NCBI GenBank assembly: GCA_022690815.1
Contig: JALCZJ010000004.1
Location: forward strand, 1-64,000
Length of the DNA: 64,000 bases
Source of the DNA: Ferrimicrobium sp.
GTDB lineage: Bacteria > Actinomycetota > Acidimicrobiia > Acidimicrobiales > Acidimicrobiaceae
Direction of reading: 5' to 3'
Shown one piece after another: positions 29,946 through 39,461 of the stretch. Position 1 is the stretch's first letter. The number at the start of each line of letters is the position of its first letter. Made by a program: the position numbers and the translations under genes. The notes under the pieces were generated by a model. The model was not told the DNA's origin. It did not search any database and saw nothing but the letters and a program-made list of their open reading frames with translations.

Positions 29946-31502
29946 ATGTCAACGGATCTGAGCCCGCCGGGTGCGGCGCCGGTGTTCAAGCGGTCGCTGT
30001 CGCTGACAGGGGTCACGGTCAATGGTATGGCGCTGATCGCGCCTGGAGCCTTCCTGTGGACGACGTTTCAAGAGCAGGCCGCTCAAACCAATCATGGCGC
30101 AGCGACTGGCGGGTCTATGTGGACGGGTCTGATCTTCGCCTTCGTGCTCGCGATGTTCACTGCATGGAGCTATTCACAGCTCGCCAAGATCTACCCCAAT
30201 GCCGGAACCGGGTCGACGTATTACTTCGCCGAGGCCGCCTTCCTGGATAGGAAGTCTGAAGCCCATCGCAGATTTGCTCGACCGGCCAAACTCGCCTTTG
30301 GTTGGATCAGCCATCTGTACTACTGGATCTATCCAGGTATCATGATCGCCTTCATCGCGACGATCGTCGGTTACCTCTACTCCGATCTCGACCACGGCGG
30401 CCAGCTCGGGTGGCCAGTCCTGTCGCTGATCGCCGTCGTTGCAGCAGGGCTGGTGGGGTATGTTGCCTACCGGGGAATTTCGGGCTCCACCACGGTGGCG
30501 CTAGCGATCAACGTGATCCAAATCGTGACCCTGGTCGCGGTCAGTGCGATCTTCATCGCGTATCGGATCATCTATCGGCACGCAGGTTACGTACAGCAAA
30601 ACGCAGCCGGCGTCTTGTTGCCTCATGACTTCGTGAATCTCTTGTACCAGTCGACCATCGCCATTCTCCTGTTGGTAGGCTTTGAGTCGATCACTTCGCT
30701 TGGATCCGAGGCGCTCAAGCCAGAGCGTGACATCCAGCGTGGCGTGCTGATCGCCCTGGCCATCCAAGGCGGCTTTTGCTATCTGCTGGAGTACTTTTCG
30801 AGTGACTTTGTCCTCGGCAAGGCGACGATGGCGGGCGTTAATGGCGCGCCATACGTAGCTGCGGGCAACGATGGGGCACCCATTGGAACCCTGATCACGA
30901 ACGTCGTTGACCGCCTCTTTGGGGGTGGAGGGGAGGCGGCGGCGATGGCGGTTGCCCTCACGGTTTTGCTTGCGTTGCTCGGCACAACCCTCGCCTGCAT
31001 GAACACGGCGGTACGACTCTCGTATTCGATGGCAAAGGACAAGGAGCTTCCCTCGGTGCTCGGGATCCTGCACGGCAGGTTCGCCACGCCGGTAGCCGGG
31101 GTGTGGATCCTCGCCGGGGTGTCAGCGGTGATCGGGATCTATGGTGTCCATACCGTGAACAACCTCACCCAGATCACGCTGGCCTCCAATATCGGTACCT
31201 TTCTCGTCTATGGGATCACCTGTGTGATCACCCTCATAGCTTTTGGCTCGCGACACGATTCTCATGTTGTCAAGCACAAGATCGTCCCTGGACTCGGGCT
31301 GGCGATGAACCTTGTCGAGCTTGCGGGTGTCATCTACCTTGCGCTAGCTGGTGGCGGGAGTGGTGCGACCGATGCCGTCAAGGCAATCATGATCGTCGCG
31401 ATATGGATCCTGGCTGGTGTTGCTTGGGTTTTGTTCAATCCGCTGCGGGGTCACGCCGAACGCATTCACCAAGAGCGCCTCGGTTCAACCGCGATCTCGT
31501 GA
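29946..31502 (+). CDS. APC family amino acid permease
   Basis: 518 aa with about twelve hydrophobic segments. The APC superfamily start is seen in LTGVTVNGMALIAPGAFLW (helix 1, with the unwound Gly-rich part) and YPNAGTGSTYYFAEAAF after helix 2. Helix 6 to 8 features include LLLVGFESITSLGSEALKPERDI. ATG 29946 follows AAGGAGG at 29934-29940. Imports an amino acid or amine by cation symport. A terminator follows, separating it from the phosphatase gene. The glutamine-synthetase-like ligase 2 kb downstream could act on the imported compound, but that is speculation. Confidence 0.92.
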   Translation: MSTDLSPPGAAPVFKRSLSLTGVTVNGMALIAPGAFLWTTFQEQAAQTNHGAATGGSMWTGLIFAFVLAMFTAWSYSQLAKIYPNAGTGSTYYFAEAAFLDRKSEAHRRFARPAKLAFGWISHLYYWIYPGIMIAFIATIVGYLYSDLDHGGQLGWPVLSLIAVVAAGLVGYVAYRGISGSTTVALAINVIQIVTLVAVSAIFIAYRIIYRHAGYVQQNAAGVLLPHDFVNLLYQSTIAILLLVGFESITSLGSEALKPERDIQRGVLIALAIQGGFCYLLEYFSSDFVLGKATMAGVNGAPYVAAGNDGAPIGTLITNVVDRLFGGGGEAAAMAVALTVLLALLGTTLACMNTAVRLSYSMAKDKELPSVLGILHGRFATPVAGVWILAGVSAVIGIYGVHTVNNLTQITLASNIGTFLVYGITCVITLIAFGSRHDSHVVKHKIVPGLGLAMNLVELAGVIYLALAGGGSGATDAVKAIMIVAIWILAGVAWVLFNPLRGHAERIHQERLGSTAIS

Positions 31503-31539
31503 TACTGACCTTGGGCCGTTGCGTCGCTTGCGTGCCGTC

Positions 31540-31583
31540 GGAGTCGGTCGACCCGCACCCCTGGGGGTTTGACCGACTCCTTT
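31540..31583 (+). terminator. Terminator after the APC permease gene
   Basis: GGAGTCGGTC at 31540-31549 pairs with GACCGACTCC at 31571-31580, followed by TTT. It lies 37 bases after the permease stop. Confidence 0.7.
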
Positions 31584-31619
31584 GGGTGGCACAGCCATCG
31601 AAAGCGATAGGTCGATGCG

Positions 31620-32519
31620 ATGGCGAGACGGGACGTGATGGCTGAGGCGTCGAAGTTCGACAACGAGCCTCGTTTGCGAGGCAACGGTCTTTTGCGTCAA
31701 TCGGGTGCCGAACAAGGGCTCGTTTGGAGTCTTCGGTCCGATCGAGGGCTCGTTCGCCAGGTAAACGAGGATTTCGCACTTACCGAAACTTTCCACGATG
31801 GCGATGGGGCGAGTGGGTCGTTGCTGATCGTTGCTGATGGGCTTGGGGGTCATGAGGCTGGTGAGGTGGCGAGCAGAATCGCAGTAGTCACGATGGCACA
31901 GGCGTGGAGCCAGTCGGTGGATCGACCGATTAAGGCGCGGTTGCGCAGTGCCTTCCGCCTCGCGAACCAGGCCGTGCTCGATGAGGCCTTGCGCCGTCAC
32001 AACAACGGGATGGCGACCACGCTGACTGCTGTGGCCGTCGTAGGTGATACAGCCATGGTGGCCCATGTTGGTGATTCAAGGGCCTATCTAATTCGGCGAC
32101 GGCAAGTGGAGCAGCTGACCAACGATCATTCCCAAGTGGCTGAGATGTTGCGACGGGGCCTCATTACCCCCAGGGAGGCCATCAGCCACCCGGCTCGCTC
32201 CGTTTTGACGCGGTGTCTTGGTCGTGAACTCCAGACGACCCCCGATATTGCTGAGCGCATCCTTCACCACGATGATGTCTTACTCCTGTGTTCAGATGGC
32301 CTCTGGGATCTCGTGACACCCGAGGAGATGGTGCAGGCGATCCGGAATGAAGATGGTGTTCACGGGGACCAGATGGACGGGATTGTTGAGGAGTTGATGA
32401 AACTGGCGATCTATCGCGGTGCTCCCGATAACGTAACGGTCATGATCGCACGGGTTGAGGAGCCAAAGGCTGTCGTCACGCCTACCTCGGGGTTGAGCCA
32501 CTGGTTTAAGAGGGGATGA
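31620..32519 (+). CDS. PP2C-family Ser/Thr protein phosphatase
   Basis: 299 aa. Metal-binding PP2C motifs in order: RQVNEDFAL near residue 46, LLIVADGLGGHEAG near 69, VAHVGDSRAYLI near 150, LLCSDGLWDLV near 222 and APDNVTVMIARV near 264. Soluble, single domain with a basic C-terminal tail. The stop overlaps the start of the kinase gene by four bases (ATGA), so the phosphatase and kinase are co-expressed as an antagonistic pair, as in PstP/PknB systems. Confidence 0.94.
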   Translation: MARRDVMAEASKFDNEPRLRGNGLLRQSGAEQGLVWSLRSDRGLVRQVNEDFALTETFHDGDGASGSLLIVADGLGGHEAGEVASRIAVVTMAQAWSQSVDRPIKARLRSAFRLANQAVLDEALRRHNNGMATTLTAVAVVGDTAMVAHVGDSRAYLIRRRQVEQLTNDHSQVAEMLRRGLITPREAISHPARSVLTRCLGRELQTTPDIAERILHHDDVLLLCSDGLWDLVTPEEMVQAIRNEDGVHGDQMDGIVEELMKLAIYRGAPDNVTVMIARVEEPKAVVTPTSGLSHWFKRG

Positions 32520-33502
32520 TAGCCTTGTATCAACCAGGCGATTCTATCGATGGCTATGTCTTGAAAGAGCTGTTGGGCGAGGGCGCCTACGCTTCGGTGT
32601 GGCTCGCGATCGATACGAGGTGTGATCTTAAGGTTGTGATCAAGTTTCCTCACCCAGAACTCGTCGCCGATCCGGGGCTTTATGCGCGATTTGAGCGCGA
32701 ACGGACCCTCGCCATGAGCCTCGTGCACCCCAATGTACAACGTGCGCTTGTGTCGCCAAGCCATCCTTCAAAGGCCTACCTTGTCCAAGAATATGTCGAG
32801 GGCCAGACCCTGCGCGAACGAATGAGTCGAGCCGAGAGACTCTCGGTGGATGAGGCATTTGCTATCGGTCGCCAGATCGCCAGCGGCCTGGCGTATCTGC
32901 ATGCACACGATGTGGTGCACCGAGATCTCAAGCCCGAGAACATCTTGGTCACACCTCAGCAGATCATCAAGATCAGCGATTTTGGCAGTGCGGTCAGCCT
33001 TGGGGTTCGCCGGCTCACTTGGAAGCACTTCTCGCCCGCCATGGGTACGCCAGACTATATGAGCCCGGAACAGATACGCGGGTTGCGTGGCGACGCGCGA
33101 AGCGATCTCTACAGTTGGGGGATCATCATGTACGAGCTCGTCTGTGGCCAGGTTCCCTTCTCGGGGGACAGTTGGTTGGCAGTCATGGCTGGTCACCTGC
33201 AGGGAACGCCTCGCTTGATTCATGAAGTTGACTCCACGGTCTCGCCTGAGGCTGAAGCGATCATTATGCATAGCTTTCGCCGATATCCAGAACATCGCTA
33301 CCAGAGTGCCGAGGAGCTTCTCGGCGACCTAGCGGAGCCTGCGAAGATTGCGGCGTCGGTACGAGATTTCTCTCGTGAGGCGCCGTTGGGTGAGGTTCAG
33401 CTGAGCACGACTGCTAGGTACCTTAGGCGGGCTGGCTTATTTGGACTTGGATTGGTAGCTACCATTGCCGTGGTTGTCGGTGTTATCGCGGTCGCACACT
33501 AG
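32516..33502 (+). CDS. Membrane-anchored Ser/Thr protein kinase
   Basis: 328 aa. Hanks-type kinase: Gly-rich loop LGEGAYASV at 20-28, Lys43 in VVIKF, catalytic HRDLKPEN near 137-144, DFGS and the APE-equivalent MSPEQ. The C-terminus has one transmembrane helix (about 308-326, LFGLGLVATIAVVVGVIAV) and then ends; there is no extracellular PASTA or sensor domain. It is a short kinase facing the cytoplasm, made with the overlapping PP2C gene. Confidence 0.95.
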   Translation: MIALYQPGDSIDGYVLKELLGEGAYASVWLAIDTRCDLKVVIKFPHPELVADPGLYARFERERTLAMSLVHPNVQRALVSPSHPSKAYLVQEYVEGQTLRERMSRAERLSVDEAFAIGRQIASGLAYLHAHDVVHRDLKPENILVTPQQIIKISDFGSAVSLGVRRLTWKHFSPAMGTPDYMSPEQIRGLRGDARSDLYSWGIIMYELVCGQVPFSGDSWLAVMAGHLQGTPRLIHEVDSTVSPEAEAIIMHSFRRYPEHRYQSAEELLGDLAEPAKIAASVRDFSREAPLGEVQLSTTARYLRRAGLFGLGLVATIAVVVGVIAVAH

Positions 33503-33516
33503 GAGGAGTACAACAT

Positions 33517-34764
33517 ATGTCGACGAATGATCGGGATGGTTATGAGGCTGATATCGCCTGGGTGCGGCTGATCTTTACCGATCTTGGGGGTGCCACGCGG
33601 GCGATGCAGATCCCAGGCTCATCTTTTGAGCGGGCGTTGCATGATGGGGTGCGAGTGGATGGCTCGGTCCTTGAAGGTCGAAATCGCCTGATTGAGACCG
33701 ATCTGATGTTGCGACCTGATCCGAGGACACTGTGTATCAACGCTGATCGTATTGGGCGTGTGATCTGCGATGTCTGTGACGACGAGGGCAATGTGTGGCC
33801 ACTTGATCCACGTCAGACGCTGCATCAAATGATAACGACGACCTCCATGAGCGCCGATGGTTGGCGCGGGACAGCCGAACTTGAGTGGTATCTGTTGCGT
33901 CCAGACCTCACGCCGATTGATGGGGAGGGTTACTTCTCCTGGGCCCGCGGTCAGGGTGAACGTTTACTTGAGCGGATCACGGCTGCGCTCGCGGGGCTGA
34001 ATGTATCACTCATAGGAGCACATCATGAGGCTGGCCCTGGTCAATACGAGATCAATGTCGCCGCAGCGAGTCCGATGGCACTGGCCGATAGCTTGGTGCA
34101 TGCGCGAACGGTCATTGCTGACATGGCCCACGATGAGGGCCTGATCGCCACCTTCATGGCTCGGCCATTGAATGACCTCCCTGGCTCTGGGATGCACATC
34201 CATCAGATGCTGGATAGCCGAACCGTACAGGATCAGGAGAGAGTTGAACGGATTGTCGCTGGCATTCTCGAGCACGGTGGTGCGCTTTGTGCTTTTAGTG
34301 CATCGACGATTAACTCGTATCGCCGTCTGCACCGTGGCGCTGAGGCACCGAGTTATGCAACGTGGGCTCATGCAAGTCGCGCAGCGCTGGTCCGGTTGAG
34401 TCCGGCGGGGAACGAGACGATCTCCGTTGAATACCGTGGAGCTGACTCCAGTGCCAACCCCTATCTTGTGTTGGCTGCGCTGCTTGCAGCGGGTGAGCGG
34501 GGGGTAGCTCGTGAACTGAAGCTCCCTGCCCCACTCGAGGAGAACGTGCAAGGAGTTGCGACCGAGCAGGCGGAGTCGGCACCTAGTCAGCTTCCGAGAA
34601 GCTTGGAGCAGGCGATCCTGGCGCTGGTCGGTGACGAAGAGTTAGTCGATTGCTTTGACGATCGACTTATCGGTCGCTACTGCGAGGATCTGATGGCAGA
34701 GGTTGAGGCATCGCAAGGGTTCGTGAGCGAGTGGGAGCTACGTCGATATCTTGAGAACTTCTGA
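33517..34764 (+). CDS. Glutamine-synthetase-like ligase
   Basis: 415 aa. GS catalytic family: HHEAGPGQYEINVAA near residue 169, FMARPLNDLPGSGMHIH near 211, and EYRGADSSANPYLVLAALLAAG near 307, which carry the metal- and ATP-binding residues. Shorter than GlnA type I and lacking the adenylylation-loop Tyr that I would expect near the C-terminus, so it is probably a GlnA3/PuuA-like gamma-glutamyl ligase acting on an amine rather than housekeeping GlnA. ATG 33517? The first codon follows TAGGAGGAG. It starts 14 bases after the kinase stop, so may share its transcript. Confidence 0.85.
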   Translation: MSTNDRDGYEADIAWVRLIFTDLGGATRAMQIPGSSFERALHDGVRVDGSVLEGRNRLIETDLMLRPDPRTLCINADRIGRVICDVCDDEGNVWPLDPRQTLHQMITTTSMSADGWRGTAELEWYLLRPDLTPIDGEGYFSWARGQGERLLERITAALAGLNVSLIGAHHEAGPGQYEINVAAASPMALADSLVHARTVIADMAHDEGLIATFMARPLNDLPGSGMHIHQMLDSRTVQDQERVERIVAGILEHGGALCAFSASTINSYRRLHRGAEAPSYATWAHASRAALVRLSPAGNETISVEYRGADSSANPYLVLAALLAAGERGVARELKLPAPLEENVQGVATEQAESAPSQLPRSLEQAILALVGDEELVDCFDDRLIGRYCEDLMAEVEASQGFVSEWELRRYLENF

Positions 34765-34848
34765 TGGGTTGTTTCCGGGTTGTAACGGCTCGGTGAAGCT
34801 CCTGTGTCAACCGTGATTGCCGACGGCATCGTTGGCTATCGTATCGCT

Positions 34849-35091
34849 ATGACATCGTCGCATGCAAGACCGCAAGAAAGTGAAGGATTACCCTCCTATC
34901 GGGTGGGTCAACGTCAGTCTTCGCCGATTCTGCTGCTGGGGATAGCGATGTGCTGGGTGATCGTCGCGTTGATCTGCGACCTCGCCTTGCACATGAGTTG
35001 GCGACTGATCCCAACCATCTTTGCACTTGGGGTCGGCCTGCTCTATTTACGCAGCGCTGGCGCTGGGTATCTCCATAGCGATCGCTCGTAG
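34849..35091 (+). CDS. Small two-helix membrane protein
   Basis: 80 aa from ATG 34849 (GTG 34804 would add 15 residues). Two hydrophobic segments, about 27-45 and 50-66 (LLLGIAMCWVIVALICDLAL and RLIPTIFALGVGLLYL). No family recognised. Polar N-terminus of about 25 residues. It has no strong ribosome binding site, so it is less certain than its neighbours. Confidence 0.5.
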   Translation: MTSSHARPQESEGLPSYRVGQRQSSPILLLGIAMCWVIVALICDLALHMSWRLIPTIFALGVGLLYLRSAGAGYLHSDRS

Positions 35092-35375
35092 TCGCGTCGG
35101 CGATCGCTGACGATATGTCAGGTGTAGCCGCGATGGGCTGGGTAGCGTTCAATTCGGTGATGGCCTAATGTAGGCGAAGTGCACAGAGCGACAGGCGAAA
35201 CGGTTGTGGTGGTTCGTCGACCACGGCCACCGTTAGCTCCTTCATGGTTATGGCGCGGCTCGCAGATAGCTCTCGGTTGCGCCGTGTCGCGTTGCATCGG
35301 TAGGGCGAGCGTCGTATACGTCCTGTGGGTGATTCGATGTCCCAACGGATCTATTCATGATCGCACCGAGGTTGG

Positions 35376-35822
35376 CTATGCGCGCTGGAGCTTGGTCATG
35401 GCGCTGTAGTTCTTGTATGGGCCTATCACTTGCCATAACTCCTCGATCTCTTGGTCTGAAACAATTGACGTCGTGATTCTATATAGGTCTTGACCACAGT
35501 GATGAGTCGCGTGCCAGATGCCATTGCGTAAATCGAGGTCGGCAAAGACCCTTGTGTCCCCAAAACGAAGAATGATCGGTGCGTCGGATTCATTGGTCAT
35601 GGTGAGCAGACGGTTGGTAGGCCAGTGGTGACCGTTGATGCAGAGCTCGCCATTCTCGACGTAGACGCCAGAGCGTGACCGGCCCTCTGGGGCCCCCTCG
35701 ACGGTGCCGGTAACAGCTGCAGTACCTTCGACGGTGATCTGAATTTGGGCAAGGTGATCATCGATGGTGCGCCGAAGTGACCAGTTGCCCATCAGGAAGC
35801 GGAATGTGTCGAAGCTCCCCAT
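35376..35822 (-). CDS. DUF6314-like protein
   Basis: 148 aa. The opening FLMGNWSLRRTIDDHLAQ, followed by a beta-rich lipocalin-like body (SGVYVENGELCINGHHWPTNRLL, FADLDLRNGIWHATHHCGQDLY), fits the DUF6314 family, whose role is unknown. The gene reads away from the preceding genes. Codon use is ordinary for the window. Confidence 0.7.
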   Translation of the reverse strand: MGSFDTFRFLMGNWSLRRTIDDHLAQIQITVEGTAAVTGTVEGAPEGRSRSGVYVENGELCINGHHWPTNRLLTMTNESDAPIILRFGDTRVFADLDLRNGIWHATHHCGQDLYRITTSIVSDQEIEELWQVIGPYKNYSAMTKLQRA

Positions 35823-36638
35823 AGGTTGGATAGTGTAATCTCGATTCGGCGATCCGCATGTGTATGGCGCGAGACGGTGGTTGTCGTCCGTGAATGGGGC
35901 CGGTTGCTAGCAGACCTCTTGAGCGAACGATGAGTCGCTAACGCGCCAAGGACGTCTGGCGAAGTTTCACAAGTCACTCCCGATTCATCGCCAGGTGGCA
36001 TTTGCTGTGAGCGACGTCAAACCATATCACGCCGTGGTTACGGTGTCGGTAATCGCTGATTGATGTTGCGAGCGGTGATGGCGTTGGCGAGAGGGAAGGC
36101 GGCGGTGTCCCCTTGGATCACAAGAGCCGACATGGATGCGTTCCTGACCGGCTCATGGGCTGACATTGACCCATGGACCGAGGGGCACGCGCAGCCATAC
36201 TCCTGGTTTTGGTCACTTCTTCGATCAACGTGCTTCTGGTCCTCTTGACAGGAGCACTCATCGTCGTCGTTCGACCTGGAACAGCGGTCCACTGCACTTG
36301 GTCTTTGTGTTGCGACTCTTGTCTTCTCGTGTAGTTCACTGTCCCATGCAGTTGGAGCGCGTGTCGCACTCCACGGTGTTCAGCTCGGTGTTCGGCGTCT
36401 GATGCGTCTGACGGTCGGTACTTCGGTGGTCAGCCCGCCTACGATCGCGATCATCGCACATCTCAACACAACGAGATTATCGATGGTGTAAGGAGACAGC
36501 GATAGGCTCGGCTAGGTCCCTTCGAGTTCGTGGACGGATCTCCGTTAGCCGGGATGTCTCAACAAAAGTTCTTGTTGACACAGCTATTGGGTCTCTCTGT
36601 GGGGATGGGAGTGAGTGGGCATATGCCCGGTTCCCTCG
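35823..36638. other. Intergenic region
   Basis: About 815 bases between a reverse gene start and a reverse gene end. A possible 53-codon frame at 36173-36334 encodes one hydrophobic helix (AAILLVLVTSSINVLLVLL) but has no ribosome binding site. Otherwise nothing recognised. Confidence 0.4.
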
Positions 36639-37913
36639 TTAGGAGGTCGGGTAGATCTTGGTCCAGGTCCGTCCTGCGTTGATGGTTCCCCACATGGCTG
36701 GATGCAGCTGAGAATGAGTAAATTCGGATATTGTCAAGAACCCCGTCGTCAGTGACACGAATTTGAGCGAGGTGCCGCCGATAGCAAATTGGGGCGGTTC
36801 TAACGTGGTGACGGTACGGAATCGGTGCCCACCATCGGTCGTAAGCTCAAGTGCGGCATTGGTTCCTCCCTTGTTGGTGACGAGTCGGTAAGCATCTTGG
36901 GCACTGACGGGTGCGAGTGTGTCGTCACCAAAGGTTCCCGATGGAGTCCAAAACGGGGTGAAGGCACCGGTCAATGTGTCAGCGTGGAGTTCGCTGACTA
37001 GCATTCCTGTTGGACACGTCGCCCAGATGGCAGGTTTCCGGATCTCTAGCGTGCAGTTGGTGACTGCAGTGAGGGCAGGACGAATGAGATCGGCGTAGGG
37101 TGAACTGCCATGTTGACTCAGGAAGAGGCGTGGCATGGCAGTCCTTGGGCCAGTAGGGTCGACGGTGACTGCGACTGTAGACCCCTCGGCCGCGAGCGAT
37201 GGCTGCTCGAGGAATGGATAGGGGAGGGTTGGAGTGACGAGTGGATCTACCTGAGACTTACCGGTCGCCAGCGACCGACGCAGGAGCTCATAGCCCGAAC
37301 AAGCGGTAGCTCCGCCTCGATCAGAGCAGGTCCCGGTTAGCGCGACGAGTGCGTGAGAGGTGAAGGTGGCCTCCAGGAAAAGGTGGTTTGGGTCTGAGAG
37401 TGCACGCCAACGGTGCCCACCATCGGTGGTCACCAGAAGCCTGGTGGTGATCGAGGTGTGCCCATAGCTTCTAAAGAGAGCAAGGCCGTCTTGAGGGGTG
37501 GCAAATTGAAACGTTGAGACAACGTTGGCACCGTTTGTCTTTGGCAATCCGAGATTTGGTAGTGTAATGGTTTGCCAGGCGGTTGGCGTGAGCGAAGAGT
37601 TCAACGCACTGGTGACGATAGCCTCACAGCGAGCGCGTTGGCAACGGGTATTGCCGACGATGATCACCCCAGAGCCGTTGGTGGTCGTGAGTGCCTGACG
37701 GGCATTGAAGGTCGGCGCAACTCCTGTCGTCATCGTCCCGAGGACCGTCGATGGTAGGGACGCACTATGGCTTTGAGTCGACGGGGTAGCGGGTTTCGAG
37801 GCTTTGGAGGAGCCGGTTATCTGAGCTGGTTGTGCCCCGCACGCAGCAAGCAATAGAGAACTTAAGGCCAAGACAGAAAGGATGAACCGTGGGCGATGTA
37901 GCGGTCGTAGCAC
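36639..37913 (-). CDS. Lipoprotein with BNR-like repeats
   Basis: 424 aa. The N-terminus is a lipoprotein signal: basic MLRPLHRPRF, a hydrophobic core and lipobox LLLAAC with Cys at about residue 25. A Ser/Thr/Pro-rich linker follows. The body holds at least three BNR/Asp-box-like turns, VTTDGGHRWRALS, ELTTDGGHRFRTVT and TINAGRTWTKIY, at roughly 80-120 residue spacing, suggesting a beta-propeller like YCF48 or exported sialidase-like proteins. Probably tethered to the outer face of the membrane. Ligand unknown. GTG start at 37913. Confidence 0.85.
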   Translation of the reverse strand: MLRPLHRPRFILSVLALSSLLLAACGAQPAQITGSSKASKPATPSTQSHSASLPSTVLGTMTTGVAPTFNARQALTTTNGSGVIIVGNTRCQRARCEAIVTSALNSSLTPTAWQTITLPNLGLPKTNGANVVSTFQFATPQDGLALFRSYGHTSITTRLLVTTDGGHRWRALSDPNHLFLEATFTSHALVALTGTCSDRGGATACSGYELLRRSLATGKSQVDPLVTPTLPYPFLEQPSLAAEGSTVAVTVDPTGPRTAMPRLFLSQHGSSPYADLIRPALTAVTNCTLEIRKPAIWATCPTGMLVSELHADTLTGAFTPFWTPSGTFGDDTLAPVSAQDAYRLVTNKGGTNAALELTTDGGHRFRTVTTLEPPQFAIGGTSLKFVSLTTGFLTISEFTHSQLHPAMWGTINAGRTWTKIYPTS

Positions 37914-38039
37914 GGTATCAGCCTAGGCCAACGATGTTGTCGGTCGCTGAGACGTCTTGGACGCAGCACACGCTGAAACTACTCACAAAACGGGACACAC
38001 TACTCCTTAACACCAAGGAGACTGGTAGATATGGTAGAT

Positions 38040-39300
38040 ATGGAAGAAGATAAGGGGAAAGAGACAAAGGTTCCAAGATATTTGAGCCAGAATTCAAAAT
38101 GACGCCCTCAGGCTTGTCGAGCTTTCGAATCGATCCGTCAAGCAGGTTGCCAAAGAGTTAGACATCCAGGTGGCGACGTTGTCCAACTGGGTGTATGAGT
38201 CGGACAAGGCCAAACGAGGGGCAAGTGGCGCTAGTCGCGACCTCGTCGATGAGAATCGCCAGCTTGCACAAGGAGAACGAGCGGCTCGCAATGGTGTAAA
38301 GAGATCTTACAACGATTTTCGCACCGATTGGGTGAAGGAGACAGGCGAGAGCTGATCTATCGCTTCATCGATACAAGTGCGGCTAAATTTCCTTTGTCTG
38401 TGCTCGCTCAGGTGTGTGGGGTCTCTCAATCGGCTTATTAGTCGTTGGGACGACGAGGGGCGCCCAAGACATGAGGCTGCGTGTCGTGCCCGTGAAACGC
38501 TTTAAGGAGCGCGTTGTCACGGCCTTTGAGGAAAGTCGACATCTATGGGGCCCCAAGGCTTACACGCGAGCTCCAAGAGCCGTGGAATCGACGTCTTTCG
38601 AGGCGACGCTTAGGACGCATCATGGCCGAGCTTGGAATTAAAGGGGCTAGCGGTAGGGCAAAGACAATCACGACAAAGCCTCAATCGCCATGTGCGGAAG
38701 AGTGATGACCTGGTCAAACGCCAACTTCACGGTCGACAAACTTGATGTTCTTTCGGGTCAGTGACTTGACCTACGTCGGGACTAAGGAGGGTTGGCTCTA
38801 CCTGGTGTGCATCATGGATGCCTGCTCGAGGAGGATTCTTGGTCACGCGATGGGTGAGACCATGGACACACAAGGTGTTCATCGACGCTCTCAGCCTGGC
38901 CAAAGCCGTCTAAGGCAAAGCATGTTGGGCAGAGACGATCTTTTCCTCTGATCATGGTTCAGAGTACTTCAGCGAGGACTTCAAAGAGATGCTTGAAGGA
39001 TCTCGGCCATGGCCCAATCGATGGGAACGGTTGGCGACTGCCTCTTAACCGGCTAATCGTGAGGCACCTCAAAATTTGGGCGGAGCGCCTCGATTAGCAG
39101 GTTAAGAGGCAAGAACCGCGATATTTGATTGGATCCACTGGTACAACAAGACGCGGCGCCATTGGCGCATCGGCTATGTGTCGCCGATTGGCGTTCGAAT
39201 GCGGGGCTACGCTACAAGCCGCAAGCTAAGCAGAGTTGTGTGTCCCATTTGGTGAGGAACTCCAACGCTTCCCGTTCCCCAAAGCTCTTCGAGTCAGTAA
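38040..39300 (+). pseudogene. IS3-family transposase remnant (orfA and orfB, many frameshifts)
   Basis: Pieces of an IS3-type orfA and orfB are read in changing frames. OrfA: ALRLVELSNRSVKQVAKEL and LDIQVATLSNWVYESDKAKRG around 38106-38220. OrfB: ESRHLWGPKAYTREL-like and RRLGRIMAELGIKG (38530-38640), then the DDE core VSDLTYVGTKEGWLYLVCIM with MDACSRRILGHAMGE (38750-38860), then DHGSEYFSEDFKEML and SMGTVGDC, and finally the C-terminal FDWIHWYNKTRRHWRIGY at about 39127-39180. About 90 bases of orfB are missing where the 39040-39110 hairpin sits. Not functional. Confidence 0.85.
39040..39110. repeat. 71-bp imperfect palindrome inside the IS3 remnant
   Basis: GCCTCTTAACCGGCTAATCG at 39040-39059 is matched by the inverted CGATTAGCAGGTTAAGAGGC at 39091-39110, with one mismatch. 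Outer arms extend inward to GAGGC/GCCTC. It replaces the orfB stretch that should follow SMGTVGDC, so it is either a small inserted hairpin element or a deletion scar. Confidence 0.7.
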
Positions 39301-39414
39301 CTGTCTCATGCCGTCCATTGCACCCTAGAAATCCTTAGGGGCCAGCGGAGGGGCCAGAGAAGTTTTTCAAGAGCTATACATTGATGCACATATGCGCTCT
39401 GGGCTGGTGTAATT

Positions 39415-39461
39415 TGGTGGAGGTGATGGGACTCGAACCCACGAACCTCTTGACTGCCAGT
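39415..39461 (-). other. attL: displaced 3' part of tRNA-Ala(GGC)
   Basis: Identical over 47 bases to the 3' half of the intact tRNA at 60380-60456, from the CCA end through the anticodon loop. The identity stops one base beyond the anticodon loop. This is the classic footprint of a tyrosine-recombinase integration into the 3' end of a tRNA gene. Confidence 0.9.

Noticed and set aside
36173-36334. 53-codon frame with one hydrophobic helix
   Set aside because: No ribosome binding site and no conservation evidence available.
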